This document shows, one piece after another, positions 27,401 to 36,322 of a stretch of 64,000 nt of DNA. Source of the DNA: Eubacteriaceae bacterium (GTDB taxonomy: Bacteria; Bacillota; Clostridia; Eubacteriales; Anaerofustaceae); NCBI GenBank assembly GCA_017531485.1, contig JAFXKY010000052.1:20442-84441 (forward strand). Reading direction: 5' to 3'. Each line of letters starts with the position of its first letter. Position 1 is the stretch's first letter. The notes beneath the pieces are model-generated. The model saw nothing but the letters and a program-made list of their open reading frames with translations. It was not told the origin of the DNA and searched no databases. Position numbers and translations under genes: made by a program.

Positions 27401-27435
27401 TATTTCTGCTTGAAGTTTAATAGGAGGTGACTGTC

Positions 27436-27699
27436 TTGGCTAATATTAAGTCAGCAAAGAAAAGAGCGCTCACCAGTGAAAAGAAAAGACTTTCTAATAG
27501 AATGGTGAAGACAAACTTAAAAACTGTGGAAAAACAGTTTCTTGCAGCTGTTGAAAGCGGAGATGTAGAAGCTGCTACACTCGCTTGCAAGGAAGCTACA
27601 AAGAAATATGATATGGCTGCTACCAAGGGTGTTATTCACAAGAACGCAGCTGATAGAAAAAAAGCTCAGTTCGCAAAGAAATTAGCAACAATCGCATAA
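27436..27699 (+). CDS. rpsT: 30S ribosomal protein S20
   Basis: An 87-residue basic protein that binds 16S rRNA in the body of the 30S subunit. The start is TTG at 27436, giving the family N-terminus (M)ANIKSAKKR, 8 bases after AGGAGG (27422-27427). The in-frame GTG at 27427 overlaps the SD itself and cannot be the start. An inefficient TTG start is compatible with autogenous control. Confidence 0.97.
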   Translation: MANIKSAKKRALTSEKKRLSNRMVKTNLKTVEKQFLAAVESGDVEAATLACKEATKKYDMAATKGVIHKNAADRKKAQFAKKLATIA

Positions 27700-27705
27700 T
27701 AAATT

Positions 27706-27737
27706 AACCTTGGAGTATACTCTTCAAGGTTTTTTTA
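27706..27737 (+). terminator. Terminator of rpsT
   Basis: AACCTTG (27706-27712) pairs with CAAGGTT (27725-27731), with an inner AGT/ACT extension, followed by a T run. Confidence 0.8.
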
Positions 27738-27788
27738 TTACATTCAGGATGATAATGGCAGAATCCTGCTTTATAAATAAAGATAAAT

Positions 27789-28202
27789 ATGACAGAAAAA
27801 GAATTGTATTACGGGGACAGCACGTTTGTTTACGGCATCGGGTGCGATGTTTTTGACCTGAGGCGGCTGGAAGGGATGAGTGAAGAAAAACTTTCTCTTA
27901 TGGGAAAAAGGATATTTCACGACGAAGAGATAAGGGAATTTGAGCTCGCAGGCGACAAGGCCCGCTTTCTTGCCGTCAGGTTCTCACTCAAGGAGAGCAT
28001 AGCCAAATCCGTAAAAACAGGCTTCAGAGGCTTTTCAATGCGGGATATGCGCATCATAAAGACGGAGCTTGGTGCGCCTGAGGTATTGTGTTACGGAAGA
28101 TTTAAAGATATAATATATGAAAAGGGCATCGTTAAAATTGAGGTTTCCGTTTCTCATGACGGAGGACTTGTGTTTACGAATGCGATAGCACTGAAAAAAT
28201 AA
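27789..28202 (+). CDS. acpS: Holo-[acyl-carrier-protein] synthase-like phosphopantetheinyl transferase
   Basis: A 137-residue enzyme that attaches 4'-phosphopantetheine to acyl carrier protein. It carries the AcpS motifs GIGCDVFDLRRL near residue 17 and RFSLKESIAKSVKTGFRGF near 65, where the Asp and Glu bind magnesium. FSLKES replaces the usual WAAKEA, so it is slightly divergent. First gene of a close run with fmdE-like, comF and DUF3786. Confidence 0.85.
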   Translation: MTEKELYYGDSTFVYGIGCDVFDLRRLEGMSEEKLSLMGKRIFHDEEIREFELAGDKARFLAVRFSLKESIAKSVKTGFRGFSMRDMRIIKTELGAPEVLCYGRFKDIIYEKGIVKIEVSVSHDGGLVFTNAIALKK

Positions 28203-28216
28203 GAAGGAGATAAACA

Positions 28217-28603
28217 ATGGACGAAAAATTATTGGAAAGAGCAGAAGAGTTTCACGGTCATATGTGCGGAGGGCTTACTATCGGTCTTCGTACGGGACTT
28301 CTCGCGCAGAAATTATTCAGCGAAATTTCATTCAGAAACGCTGAGATCATCGTTACTTCAAAGACTTCAGCATGCCCCAAAGACGGGCTTATGGTAGTTC
28401 TCGGCGTCCGCCCGGACAACAGAACACTTGAAATCAATCCGGATCTTGACTGCGATTATAAGTTTTATGACATTATTGATGAAAAGACAGTAAAAGTATT
28501 CATGAAAGAGCTTCCGGAAGGCGTTACAAGAGAACAGAGCGCGAAGTTTTACCGCGAAGCTGAAGATGAAGCGATCTTCAGATGGGAAATAATTGAAGAA
28601 TAA
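28217..28603 (+). CDS. FmdE-family protein
   Basis: A 128-residue protein resembling subunit E of tungsten formylmethanofuran dehydrogenase (FmdE, PF02663). The signature FHGHMCGGLTIGLR (12-25) carries probable metal ligands His13, His15 and Cys17, and Cys54 lies in TSACPKDG. Bacterial stand-alone members are common in anaerobes, and a role in metal or molybdopterin-enzyme metabolism is inferred only. It ends 11 bases inside the next gene. Confidence 0.85.
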   Translation: MDEKLLERAEEFHGHMCGGLTIGLRTGLLAQKLFSEISFRNAEIIVTSKTSACPKDGLMVVLGVRPDNRTLEINPDLDCDYKFYDIIDEKTVKVFMKELPEGVTREQSAKFYREAEDEAIFRWEIIEE

Positions 28604-29333
28604 TTTCTCCGGATTGAAAGAGCAGCTCCTGTCAGCAATATTTCCCAAAGGTGGAAGCTGTGCGGGATGCGGCAGGATACTTTTTCATGAAGACATTTTG
28701 TGTGATAAATGCAGCAACGATCTCCCCGAAGCGGAATTTTTCTGCGAAAGGTGCGGAAGGCTGATACGGGAAAAGGGAGTATGTGCCGGATGCGTTGACG
28801 GAATAAGCAAGTGGGACATGGCGTATTGTCTGTATGAATATTCTTTCCCTGCGGATGAGATGATAATAAACATGAAATATCACTCAAAGCCGTATCTTTC
28901 GGAATATCTTGGCAGAAAGCTTGGAGAGATGCTGAAGAAAAAGGTGAAAGAGAAAGAATTTGACGTCATTACTTTTATCCCATCGGCCGCTGAAAGGCTT
29001 TCAGAGCGCGGATATAATCAGGCGGAGCTTCTTGCGGAGGAAGTGGGGAAAGTGATGAATATCCCCGTCAGAACGCTTATCGGGACGGAAGATACACCGC
29101 ATCAGGTGGGACTTGCTGCCGCTGAGAGATACAAGAACGCCCGTGACAGATTCTCATTTGTGGAAAGTGGGGATATCTCCAAAATGAAGATAATCCTCAT
29201 CGACGACGTTATGACAACAGGCGCGACTATGGCCGCGGCGTCGGAGGTCTTAAGGGAGAATGGATGTGAGTATATTCTCGCAGCGACGGTTGCCCAGACT
29301 TTGTCGGAAGTGGTAAAAGAAGGGGACGTGTAA
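28593..29333 (+). CDS. comF: ComF-family phosphoribosyltransferase-like protein
   Basis: A 246-residue protein with an N-terminal zinc-ribbon pair (CAGCGR, CDKC, CERCGR, CAGC; about 23-70) and a C-terminal phosphoribosyltransferase fold with the PRPP motif ILIDDVMTTGATM near 206-218. ComF is required for DNA uptake in competence and is common in Firmicutes lacking obvious competence. The start is a TTG overlapping the upstream gene; the SD is weak and a TTG about 20 bases on is an alternative. Confidence 0.9.
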   Translation: MKNNFSGLKEQLLSAIFPKGGSCAGCGRILFHEDILCDKCSNDLPEAEFFCERCGRLIREKGVCAGCVDGISKWDMAYCLYEYSFPADEMIINMKYHSKPYLSEYLGRKLGEMLKKKVKEKEFDVITFIPSAAERLSERGYNQAELLAEEVGKVMNIPVRTLIGTEDTPHQVGLAAAERYKNARDRFSFVESGDISKMKIILIDDVMTTGATMAAASEVLRENGCEYILAATVAQTLSEVVKEGDV

Positions 29334-29334
29334 A

Positions 29335-29952
29335 ATGGCGGAAAACAGATTCGAGATGATGAGGGATTACTGGCGGAATGAATTCCTGAAACTTGATCAT
29401 GACGAACTCATAAGCCGTTTCGGGCTTGAGTGTGACGGAGAGAAGATATATATTACATATTATTCCCGCAAGTACTTTATTGATCTTACAGACGGTTACA
29501 TTGCCGAGGTCGGTCATTCCGAAAACGAAGTGCCGTTCGGGCCGCTGATGAGCATATATCACCTGTTTTATTTCTCAAAGCCTCATGCGAAGGTCAGGGG
29601 AGAGTTTGTGCCGTTTCGGAATGTAAAAAACGCATCGCCCTTTGCTCCGAATTTCGAAAAGTCCGTCAGGGAAGGCCTTGCCGCAAAGTTTGACGGAAAG
29701 AAAGATCTTCTCATTTCTGCCTGCGAAAAGCTCGGCGGAAGGAAGATACCGCAGGGGGATGTGGGGTATATATTTTATGCGTTCGAGGAGATAATGCCGG
29801 TCATGATGGTGTTCTGGGACGGGGATGACGAATTTCCTGCTCAGGCCAATATTCTCTTTGATGCGGACATCACGGATTTCCTTCACGAAGAGACCGTCTG
29901 CTGTATCGGCGGAGATCTTATAGACAGACTTGTGGAAATGTCAGGAATGTAA
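29335..29952 (+). CDS. DUF3786 protein
   Basis: A 205-residue soluble protein beginning one base after the comF stop. The C-terminal segment (PAQANILFDADITDFLHEE and CCIGGDLIDRL) and MMVFWDGDDEFPA match the DUF3786 family as I recall it. That family often occurs with corrinoid or iron-sulfur proteins in anaerobes, but function is unknown. Last gene of the acpS run. Confidence 0.7.
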   Translation: MAENRFEMMRDYWRNEFLKLDHDELISRFGLECDGEKIYITYYSRKYFIDLTDGYIAEVGHSENEVPFGPLMSIYHLFYFSKPHAKVRGEFVPFRNVKNASPFAPNFEKSVREGLAAKFDGKKDLLISACEKLGGRKIPQGDVGYIFYAFEEIMPVMMVFWDGDDEFPAQANILFDADITDFLHEETVCCIGGDLIDRLVEMSGM

Positions 29953-29955
29953 TAT

Positions 29956-29986
29956 AAGGCCTGTGAAAAAAAACAGGCTTTTTTGT
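29956..29986 (+). terminator. Terminator of the acpS-DUF3786 run
   Basis: GCCTGT (29959-29964) pairs with ACAGGC (29973-29978) across an A-rich loop, followed by T6. Confidence 0.8.
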
Positions 29987-30037
29987 TTTGCGAATTCATC
30001 ATTTTTAAGTGTATTTTATTAATGTAAACGTTTTCTC

Positions 30038-30055
30038 ATCAAATTTTAATAATTC
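30038..30055 (-). promoter_or_regulatory. AT-rich element, inverted copy 3
   Basis: Read on the minus strand, GAATTATTAAAATTTGAT matches the elements at 18473-18489 and 34735-34752. It is 16 bases upstream of the -35 at 30072 but in the opposite orientation. Confidence 0.35.
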
Positions 30056-30071
30056 TTTGGGGTACAAAATA

Positions 30072-30100
30072 TTGACAGGAAAGGCAATTTCATATATGCT
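30072..30100 (+). promoter_or_regulatory. Promoter of the gene at 30141
   Basis: TTGACA (30072-30077), a 17-base spacer and TATGCT (30095-30100). Confidence 0.65.
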
Positions 30101-30140
30101 GTAACTACAAAGATATTTTGAATCTAAAAGGAGAAAAGCT

Positions 30141-31106
30141 ATGAAACTGACAAAAGGAATGAAGATATTCTGGATATTCATCGCAGTCGGACTGGTATTC
30201 AGTATGATCATGGTAGTTGCCGGAGACAATCCGTTTTTGTTCAGCAACTATCAGTTGGAAAAAGAGTTTGATGAAGAATATATCGGTGAAATGGCAGATG
30301 TGATACTTTCAGTGGTTCCGGGAAGTACGGCCGATGAAATGAACGATGCCGTCAAAAGAGTATGCGACAGGAACATGATCGTAGTTTCTTCTGTGGATTA
30401 CTCATCTCTTCCCGACGACGAAACTCAATTTTCACACTATGTACCGTATTACGATACGGTGACCATGGCAGGTATGAAAGATAATTATCCTATAAACAAC
30501 TTACACGCGGAATTTTACAACGATGAGCTTGCGGTTGTCACATATCGTCTCAACACTTATTCTTCAAGGGCGGATAACGGCAGGAAGTCGCTGTGGCGTC
30601 AACAGCAGATCATGAGCGGACTTTCTGAAAGTCTTGCTGCGGCGGGATATAAGAAAGTTGATGATATAAAATATTATGAATGGGAAAGTTCTCTTAATGT
30701 CAACGGCGCAGGTTTCGGATGGGTTGAAAAGAATAATGCGATTTACAGCGGAAGTCCTGTATTTTCCTTATTTTATAGTGGCTATCTGCTTTTTACAGAC
30801 TACAGCGAGGAAAGCGACAACATGTTAAGCTACTATATGAGTCCGGATGAAGAAAATATCATAGCTGTTATTCCGAAGGACCTTTGCGGTGACGAAGAGT
30901 GTCTGTATTCACGTGGTTCGCACAGGGATGACAGATATGCGGAAGTTTATGTGATCTGTTACAACAAAGATATTATCACAAAATTAAAAGATGACGGAGC
31001 AGATATTGTGAATCACTATTCACCCGCAGATTCTGTAGAGAATTTCATCCTCATAGATAAAATGGGAGCGGAAGAATTCTGCAACACATATGAACGGGAA
31101 AGATAA
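30141..31106 (+). CDS. Membrane-anchored protein of unknown function
   Basis: A 321-residue protein with one N-terminal membrane anchor (IFWIFIAVGLVFSMIMVVAG) and a soluble part facing outward. No lipobox and no recognised family. The soluble part is rich in Tyr and Asp, with a DNPFLFSNYQ segment after the anchor. The SD AAAAGGAG precedes the ATG. It is transcribed alone between a promoter and a bidirectional terminator. Confidence 0.7.
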   Translation: MKLTKGMKIFWIFIAVGLVFSMIMVVAGDNPFLFSNYQLEKEFDEEYIGEMADVILSVVPGSTADEMNDAVKRVCDRNMIVVSSVDYSSLPDDETQFSHYVPYYDTVTMAGMKDNYPINNLHAEFYNDELAVVTYRLNTYSSRADNGRKSLWRQQQIMSGLSESLAAAGYKKVDDIKYYEWESSLNVNGAGFGWVEKNNAIYSGSPVFSLFYSGYLLFTDYSEESDNMLSYYMSPDEENIIAVIPKDLCGDEECLYSRGSHRDDRYAEVYVICYNKDIITKLKDDGADIVNHYSPADSVENFILIDKMGAEEFCNTYERER

Positions 31107-31107
31107 A

Positions 31108-31146
31108 ACAAAAGACTGTGGAAAATTCCACAGTCCTTATTTTTTA
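31108..31146. terminator. Bidirectional terminator
   Basis: GACTGTGG (31114-31121) pairs perfectly with CCACAGTC (31128-31135). T-rich tracts lie on both sides, so it ends the gene at 30141 (plus) and the pyruvate carboxylase gene (minus). Confidence 0.85.
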
Positions 31147-31147
31147 T

Positions 31148-34100
31148 TTACGCAAGCTCGATGATAAGCTCGCCTGCCTTTACATTCTGTCCTGTCTGAA
31201 CATGGATGGTCTTTATTGTTCCGTCGGCTTTAGCGAGGATCTCCGTTTCCATCTTCATGGCTTCAACAACTGCTACAGACTGACCTTTTTTGACCGTATC
31301 GGCTTCTTTTACGAGAACTTTCACGATATTTCCCGGAATGGGGGAGCCGACGTGTTTTTCGTTCTTTTCGTCTGCCATTTTGATCTGCATACGATGCTGT
31401 GTTGAAACGGCCTGTTTGTCTTCAATGACGATCTCTCTGCGGAAGCCGTCAACTTCGTATACGAGGCTTCTGAAACCGTCGCTGTCCACGTTGCCCATAG
31501 AGATGAGTTTGATGATCTTGTCGTGGCCTTCGTGTCCGCCGTTATATTCAAATGATTCGCCTTCGTTAAGACCGTAGAAGAATACGTCGGAAGGCATGGT
31601 GATGAAATCACCGTATCCCTGAAGGAACTTGATGTAATCCTCATATACCTGCGGATAGATCGCAGCCGCCGTTACGGCATTGTCCGTGAGGTTTACGTTA
31701 TATTTTTCCTTGAAGGTCTTTCTGATTCCGTCGAAATCCGTATCCGGAAGGAGAAGACCCGGGCGAACGTCGATATAATCCGCGCCTTTTAAGACGATCT
31801 CTCTCATCTTCGGATCGAATCCGCCTTCGGGCTGCCCGATGTTTCCTTTATAGAAGTCAACGACTGAATCCGGGAACGCAAGGGAAGCGCCTTTTTCGAA
31901 GATGTTTTCTTTTGTGAGTCCGTTCTGGAGCATGAAGATCGCCATATCGCCGACAACCTTGCTTGACGGAGTTACTTTGATGATGTCGCCGAAAAGCTCG
32001 TTTGCGTCTTTATAACGGTCGAGGACTTCCGTGAAGCGGTGTCCCATACCAAAGCTGTCTACCTGAGCCTTGAGGTTTGAGTACTGACCGCCGGGGACTT
32101 CGTATTTGTAAATAAGCGTCATATTCGTCTTCATGCCGCTTTCGAACTGTCCGTAAACAGGGCGGATCTTTTCGAAATATGTGCTTATTTCTTCGAGGTG
32201 GTCCGGATTGAGGGCAGGTTTTCTTTCGTTTGCGTCCAGAGCCGCAACCACGCTGTTCATTGACGGCTGGCTTGTGAGCCCGCTCATTGATTCAATGGCT
32301 GCGTCAACGATGTCAACGCCTGCGTTTGATGCGTAAAGAAGGCTTGCTACGCCGTTGCCTGAAGTATCGTGGGTGTGGAGATGAACGGGGATACTTATCT
32401 CGCTCTTGAGGGCGCTGACGAGCTCATAAGCTGCCTGCGGCTTCAGAAGTCCGCTCATGTCCTTGATTGCGAGGATGTGTGCTCCCATGCTTTCGACTTC
32501 TTTGGCTTTTTTGATGTAATAATCAAGAGTATATTTCGTTCTGTTTTTGTCGAGGATGTCGCCGGTATAACAAAGGGCTACTTCTGCGATCTTTCCTTCC
32601 CTGAGGACCTGTTCGCAGCTGAGCTTGATCTGATCCAGCCAGTTAAGGGAGTCGAAGATCCTGAAAACGTCGATTCCTTCCTGCGCGCTTCTGTGAACGA
32701 ATTCTCTGATCAGGTTATCGGGATAGTTGGTATAACCGACTGCGTTTGATGAACGAAGGAGCATCTGGAAGAGGATATTGGGGATCCTTTCCCTGAGGAG
32801 CTTGAGACGTGTCCACGGAGATTCCTTCAAGAAGCGGTATGATGTGTCGAATGTTGCGCCGCCCCACATTTCAAGGCTGAAGAGGTCGGATTCTTTGGCT
32901 GCGATCTCGTCGGCGATTCCGAGCATATCCACTGTTCTCATTCTTGTTGCGTGAAGGGACTGATGTGCATCGCGGAGAGTTGTGTCCGTGAAGAGGAGGG
33001 AATTTGTGTTTTTGATGAATTCCACTACTCCTTCTGGTCCTTTTTCTTCGAGAATCTGCTTTGTTCCTTTCGGTTTGAGTTCGTTAGCAACGGTTCTCGG
33101 TTTTACTATGTCGAAAACAGGCTTTGCACCTTTTCTTTCAATGCTCTTTTCGGAAACGTACTGCAGGAGTTTATATTCCCTGTCGTCCCATAATGTGAGG
33201 TTGAAGAGTTCCGGGTGACGGTCGATGAAGTTCGTGTTGAAGTTTCCTGAGCGGAAGTCTTTGTGTTCGAGGACGTTGATGAGGAAGTCCTTGTTTGTCT
33301 TTACTCCTTCGACGACGCATTCCTTTAAAAGACGGAGCATCTTCGTTCTTGCCTTTTCGAAGGTGCGGTCGTATGTAGTCATCTTAACGAGAAGGCTGTC
33401 GAAATACGGTGTGATGACCGATCCCGTAAATCCGTTTCCGCCGTCAAGACGTACGCCCGGTCCGCCGCCTGTCTTGTATACTTCGATCTTGCCCGTGTCG
33501 GGAAGGAAGTTGTTTCTTACGTTTTCTGTTGTGATACGACATTCGATTGCCGTGCAGGAATGAGTGATGTCGTCCTGAGAAGAGATTCCGATCTCCGGAT
33601 CTGAAAGGCGGTGACCTTCTGCGATCTGAATCTGTGCCTGAACGATGTCGATGCCTGTTGCCACTTCTGTGATGGTGTGTTCAACCTGAATACGGGGGTT
33701 TACTTCGATGAAGTAATGATTGCCGCTTTCGTCAAGAAGGAATTCCACCGTTCCTGCATTCTGATATCCTACGTGGCGCATTACTTTCAGCGCGTCTTCG
33801 CAAAGGGCTTTTCTCGTCTTGTCGTCGATGGAAAGGCAGGGAGTGATCTCGATGATCTTCTGATGACGGCGCTGAATGGAGCAGTCCCTTTCGTAAAGGT
33901 GAACGACGTTGCCGTGTTTGTCCGCAAGGATCTGCACTTCAACGTGGCGTGGGGAGGAGATATATTTTTCAACAAAAACTTCTCCGTCGCCGAATGCCTT
34001 TTCCGCTTCCCTTACTGCCGCATCAAAGAGTTCCTGAAGATCTTCTTCTCTTTCGCAGATCCTCATTCCTCTTCCGCCGCCGCCTGCTGCGGCTTTGATC

Positions 34101-34570
34101 ATTACGGGATAGCCGATGTCGCGGCAGACGTATTTCGCTTCTTCAGCATTTGCGACGCTCTTTCCGTCGATTACCCTTATTCCCGCTTCGATAGCTGCGT
34201 TTTTAGCATTTACTTTATTTCCTAACAGATCAATGACCTGAGATGTCGGTCCGATAAATTCAATTCCCGCATTGGCACAGATCTCTGCGAAATGTGCGTT
34301 CTCCGCAAGAAAACCGTATCCCGGGTGGATGGCGTCGCATCCTCGTGAGATTGCAACGTCAAGGATCGCTTCCATGTTAAGGTAAGCGTCGGTGGGTGTC
34401 TTCTTGCTTTTAATGAGGTATGCTTCGTCAGCTTTACTGCGGAAGAGGGAGAGTTTGTCTTCTTCACAGTATACCGCAACGGCTTTCATTCCGAGTTCCT
34501 GAACGGCACGGATGATTCGTATTGCGATCTCGCCGCGGTTAGCAATAAGTACTTTCTTGAATTCTTTCAT
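31148..34570 (-). CDS. pyc: Pyruvate carboxylase
   Basis: A 1140-residue biotin enzyme that makes oxaloacetate from pyruvate, bicarbonate and ATP. The biotin carboxylase part (1-450) opens with VLIANRGEIAIRIIRA and has the ATP-grasp loop GGGGRGMRI. The carboxyltransferase part begins LFTDTTLRDAHQSLHATRMR. The C-terminal biotinyl domain has Lys1106 in EAMKMETEI. All domains are in one chain. It feeds anaplerosis and, in anaerobes, the reductive branch to succinate. Confidence 0.97.
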   Translation of the reverse strand: MKEFKKVLIANRGEIAIRIIRAVQELGMKAVAVYCEEDKLSLFRSKADEAYLIKSKKTPTDAYLNMEAILDVAISRGCDAIHPGYGFLAENAHFAEICANAGIEFIGPTSQVIDLLGNKVNAKNAAIEAGIRVIDGKSVANAEEAKYVCRDIGYPVMIKAAAGGGGRGMRICEREEDLQELFDAAVREAEKAFGDGEVFVEKYISSPRHVEVQILADKHGNVVHLYERDCSIQRRHQKIIEITPCLSIDDKTRKALCEDALKVMRHVGYQNAGTVEFLLDESGNHYFIEVNPRIQVEHTITEVATGIDIVQAQIQIAEGHRLSDPEIGISSQDDITHSCTAIECRITTENVRNNFLPDTGKIEVYKTGGGPGVRLDGGNGFTGSVITPYFDSLLVKMTTYDRTFEKARTKMLRLLKECVVEGVKTNKDFLINVLEHKDFRSGNFNTNFIDRHPELFNLTLWDDREYKLLQYVSEKSIERKGAKPVFDIVKPRTVANELKPKGTKQILEEKGPEGVVEFIKNTNSLLFTDTTLRDAHQSLHATRMRTVDMLGIADEIAAKESDLFSLEMWGGATFDTSYRFLKESPWTRLKLLRERIPNILFQMLLRSSNAVGYTNYPDNLIREFVHRSAQEGIDVFRIFDSLNWLDQIKLSCEQVLREGKIAEVALCYTGDILDKNRTKYTLDYYIKKAKEVESMGAHILAIKDMSGLLKPQAAYELVSALKSEISIPVHLHTHDTSGNGVASLLYASNAGVDIVDAAIESMSGLTSQPSMNSVVAALDANERKPALNPDHLEEISTYFEKIRPVYGQFESGMKTNMTLIYKYEVPGGQYSNLKAQVDSFGMGHRFTEVLDRYKDANELFGDIIKVTPSSKVVGDMAIFMLQNGLTKENIFEKGASLAFPDSVVDFYKGNIGQPEGGFDPKMREIVLKGADYIDVRPGLLLPDTDFDGIRKTFKEKYNVNLTDNAVTAAAIYPQVYEDYIKFLQGYGDFITMPSDVFFYGLNEGESFEYNGGHEGHDKIIKLISMGNVDSDGFRSLVYEVDGFRREIVIEDKQAVSTQHRMQIKMADEKNEKHVGSPIPGNIVKVLVKEADTVKKGQSVAVVEAMKMETEILAKADGTIKTIHVQTGQNVKAGELIIELA

Positions 34571-34599
34571 GTGCTACCTCCTGTGTTTTTCTTACATAA

Positions 34600-34627
34600 A
34601 TTATACAATATTTATGCGTTAATGTAA
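34600..34627 (-). promoter_or_regulatory. Promoter of pyc
   Basis: On the minus strand, TTACAT (34622-34627), a 16-base spacer and TATAAT (34600-34605). AGGAGG follows before the start codon. Confidence 0.55.
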
Positions 34628-34734
34628 ATCCGTTATTGTAATGTTTTGAACAAATTATACACTTCTGTTATTGCTGTTTTCTTCGTTTTTTTTAATTTGA
34701 TATGATACTCGCCGAACCTTAAAATAACCTTTAT

Positions 34735-34752
34735 GAATTATTAAAATATGAT
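34735..34752 (+). promoter_or_regulatory. AT-rich element, copy 2
   Basis: GAATTATTAAAATATGAT ends 8 bases before the -35 at 34761, the same geometry as the copy at 18473-18489. Confidence 0.4.
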
Positions 34753-34760
34753 TAAATGTT

Positions 34761-34789
34761 TTGACTTTTCCGAATATATGTAGTAGCAT
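34761..34789 (+). promoter_or_regulatory. Promoter of the first MFS_2 transporter gene
   Basis: TTGACT (34761-34766), a 17-base spacer and TAGCAT (34784-34789). Confidence 0.6.
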
Positions 34790-34794
34790 GAAAT

Positions 34795-34824
34795 CGGAAC
34801 AGAAGATGATTTTATAATGTTCCG
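34795..34824 (+). promoter_or_regulatory. CGGAACA / TGTTCCG inverted repeat
   Basis: CGGAACA (34795-34801) and TGTTCCG (34818-34824) are separated by 16 bases just downstream of the promoter. The same arms, 15 bases apart, precede the transporter gene at 38372. It may be a shared operator or leader hairpin. Confidence 0.55.
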
Positions 34825-34853
34825 CACAATTTCATTAAAAGAGAGGAGAAAAA

Positions 34854-36287
34854 ATGGAAAACGGATATGTTGACAAGAGATTAAGGCGCAAGAGCCTTAA
34901 CTGGTACGCGGCGATGAATATAGCAAATATATTCATCAGTCAGTTCGCGCTTATGTATTTCAGTTCATTCGTGAGCTACCTTTTCGAAGATTATTCGGTG
35001 TATGAGAAAATTTCTTCCGTAACGTCATACGCAGCGTATGTCAAACTGGCGGCGCTTGTCGCGGGAGCGTATCTTGCGCAGAAGATGTTCTTCACTACAG
35101 GAAAGATCACCCCGCTTTATAAAAAGGTAAGGTGGATTCTGTTTATTGCAACGGCAGGTTGCTTTGTTGATGTAAGTTTCCTCGGAGCAGGATTCAGTAT
35201 GGTATATTATCCGGTAGTATATCTTGTATATCAGGCGGGCATAGCACTTCTCAGCCCGATTCAGATAGCGATGTTCCTTATTCTCGCAGGCGCTGACATG
35301 GATGACAGGGTATACGCTACGTCAAGGACGGTCATCACAGGCTTTTTCGCGACGTTCATCGGTTCATTTATTCTCAGTAACGTGACGAATCTGTTTTTAT
35401 ACACTGCAGACGGAATGATGAATATGTGGGGATATCTTATCGCGTCGGCAGTCATGGGAGCAATCTTCCTTATCGGCTCCGAGCTTATCATAAGAAATAT
35501 CTCGTCCGTTGAAGAGGAAACTTCCCATCTTCCGCGAAATCCGGTTTCCCGCAGCAGCTTCGGGGAAATGGTGAAGGATGTGTTTACAAATGCTCCTTAT
35601 GCAGCATACTGGATCCACTCGCTTGCGAGCTATATCGCTTCTGCAATCACATCATCCCTCGTAATGTATTACTGGTGGGGTATCGGAGCATTCGCAGATT
35701 ATGCTCTCGGATCATCGATCACTTCTATGATCTCGGTTTTCGGTTCTCCCGTCGTCGCCCTTGCGGCAAAGAAATTCCTCGGAAAGAAGAAAGCGCTTTA
35801 CGTTTCCGCGGTCATGGAAGTTGTAATGAGGCTTATGTCATTTGTGGCACTCAAAATCAGCATCTGGGCGTTCTGCGTAACGAACGGACTTGCGATGGTC
35901 ATGGGCGCGATCAACAACGCGTACGGGCTGAATTATTCCCTCGACTCCGCAGAGATCTCCATGAGAAAGACGGGAAGGGATTCGAGGATATTCATGGTGA
36001 GTATGCTCAGCGTTTCTTCTTATATTTCAAGCTTTATCGCTTCCCCCGCAAGGAACTTCATTATGGATGTTATAGGGTATGACGAAGTAAATTCTTACAG
36101 GATCCTCGGAAGTACGGTGCCCGATGCGTTATGGGAAGTCGTCGGCGGAAAGCTTGCGGTATGCATGAGTGTGATCCCGGCAATGATCGCGCTTGTGGGA
36201 GCGATCTGTCTGTTCGTAATGTATAAGACGAGTGATGAAGAAGCGGTCGTCAATGCGATTGAAAACGAAAAATATCTCAGGATGTAA
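34854..36287 (+). CDS. GPH/MFS_2 family transporter
   Basis: A 477-residue membrane protein with about 12 hydrophobic segments and the overall pattern of the glycoside-pentoside-hexuronide cation symporters (MFS_2). Shared landmarks with the two downstream paralogues are AGADMDDR, MVMYYWW-like and RKTGRDSR. It is clearly diverged from the tandem pair at 36648 and 38372. Substrate unknown. Codon use is mixed, unlike the pair. Confidence 0.8.
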   Translation: MENGYVDKRLRRKSLNWYAAMNIANIFISQFALMYFSSFVSYLFEDYSVYEKISSVTSYAAYVKLAALVAGAYLAQKMFFTTGKITPLYKKVRWILFIATAGCFVDVSFLGAGFSMVYYPVVYLVYQAGIALLSPIQIAMFLILAGADMDDRVYATSRTVITGFFATFIGSFILSNVTNLFLYTADGMMNMWGYLIASAVMGAIFLIGSELIIRNISSVEEETSHLPRNPVSRSSFGEMVKDVFTNAPYAAYWIHSLASYIASAITSSLVMYYWWGIGAFADYALGSSITSMISVFGSPVVALAAKKFLGKKKALYVSAVMEVVMRLMSFVALKISIWAFCVTNGLAMVMGAINNAYGLNYSLDSAEISMRKTGRDSRIFMVSMLSVSSYISSFIASPARNFIMDVIGYDEVNSYRILGSTVPDALWEVVGGKLAVCMSVIPAMIALVGAICLFVMYKTSDEEAVVNAIENEKYLRM

Positions 36288-36298
36288 TATCTCTCTTG

Positions 36299-36322
36299 CA
36301 GGGCTTTGTGCCCTGTTTTTTT
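36299..36322 (+). terminator. Terminator of the first transporter gene
   Basis: CAGGGC (36299-36304), loop TTTGT, GCCCTG (36310-36315), then T7. Confidence 0.85.
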
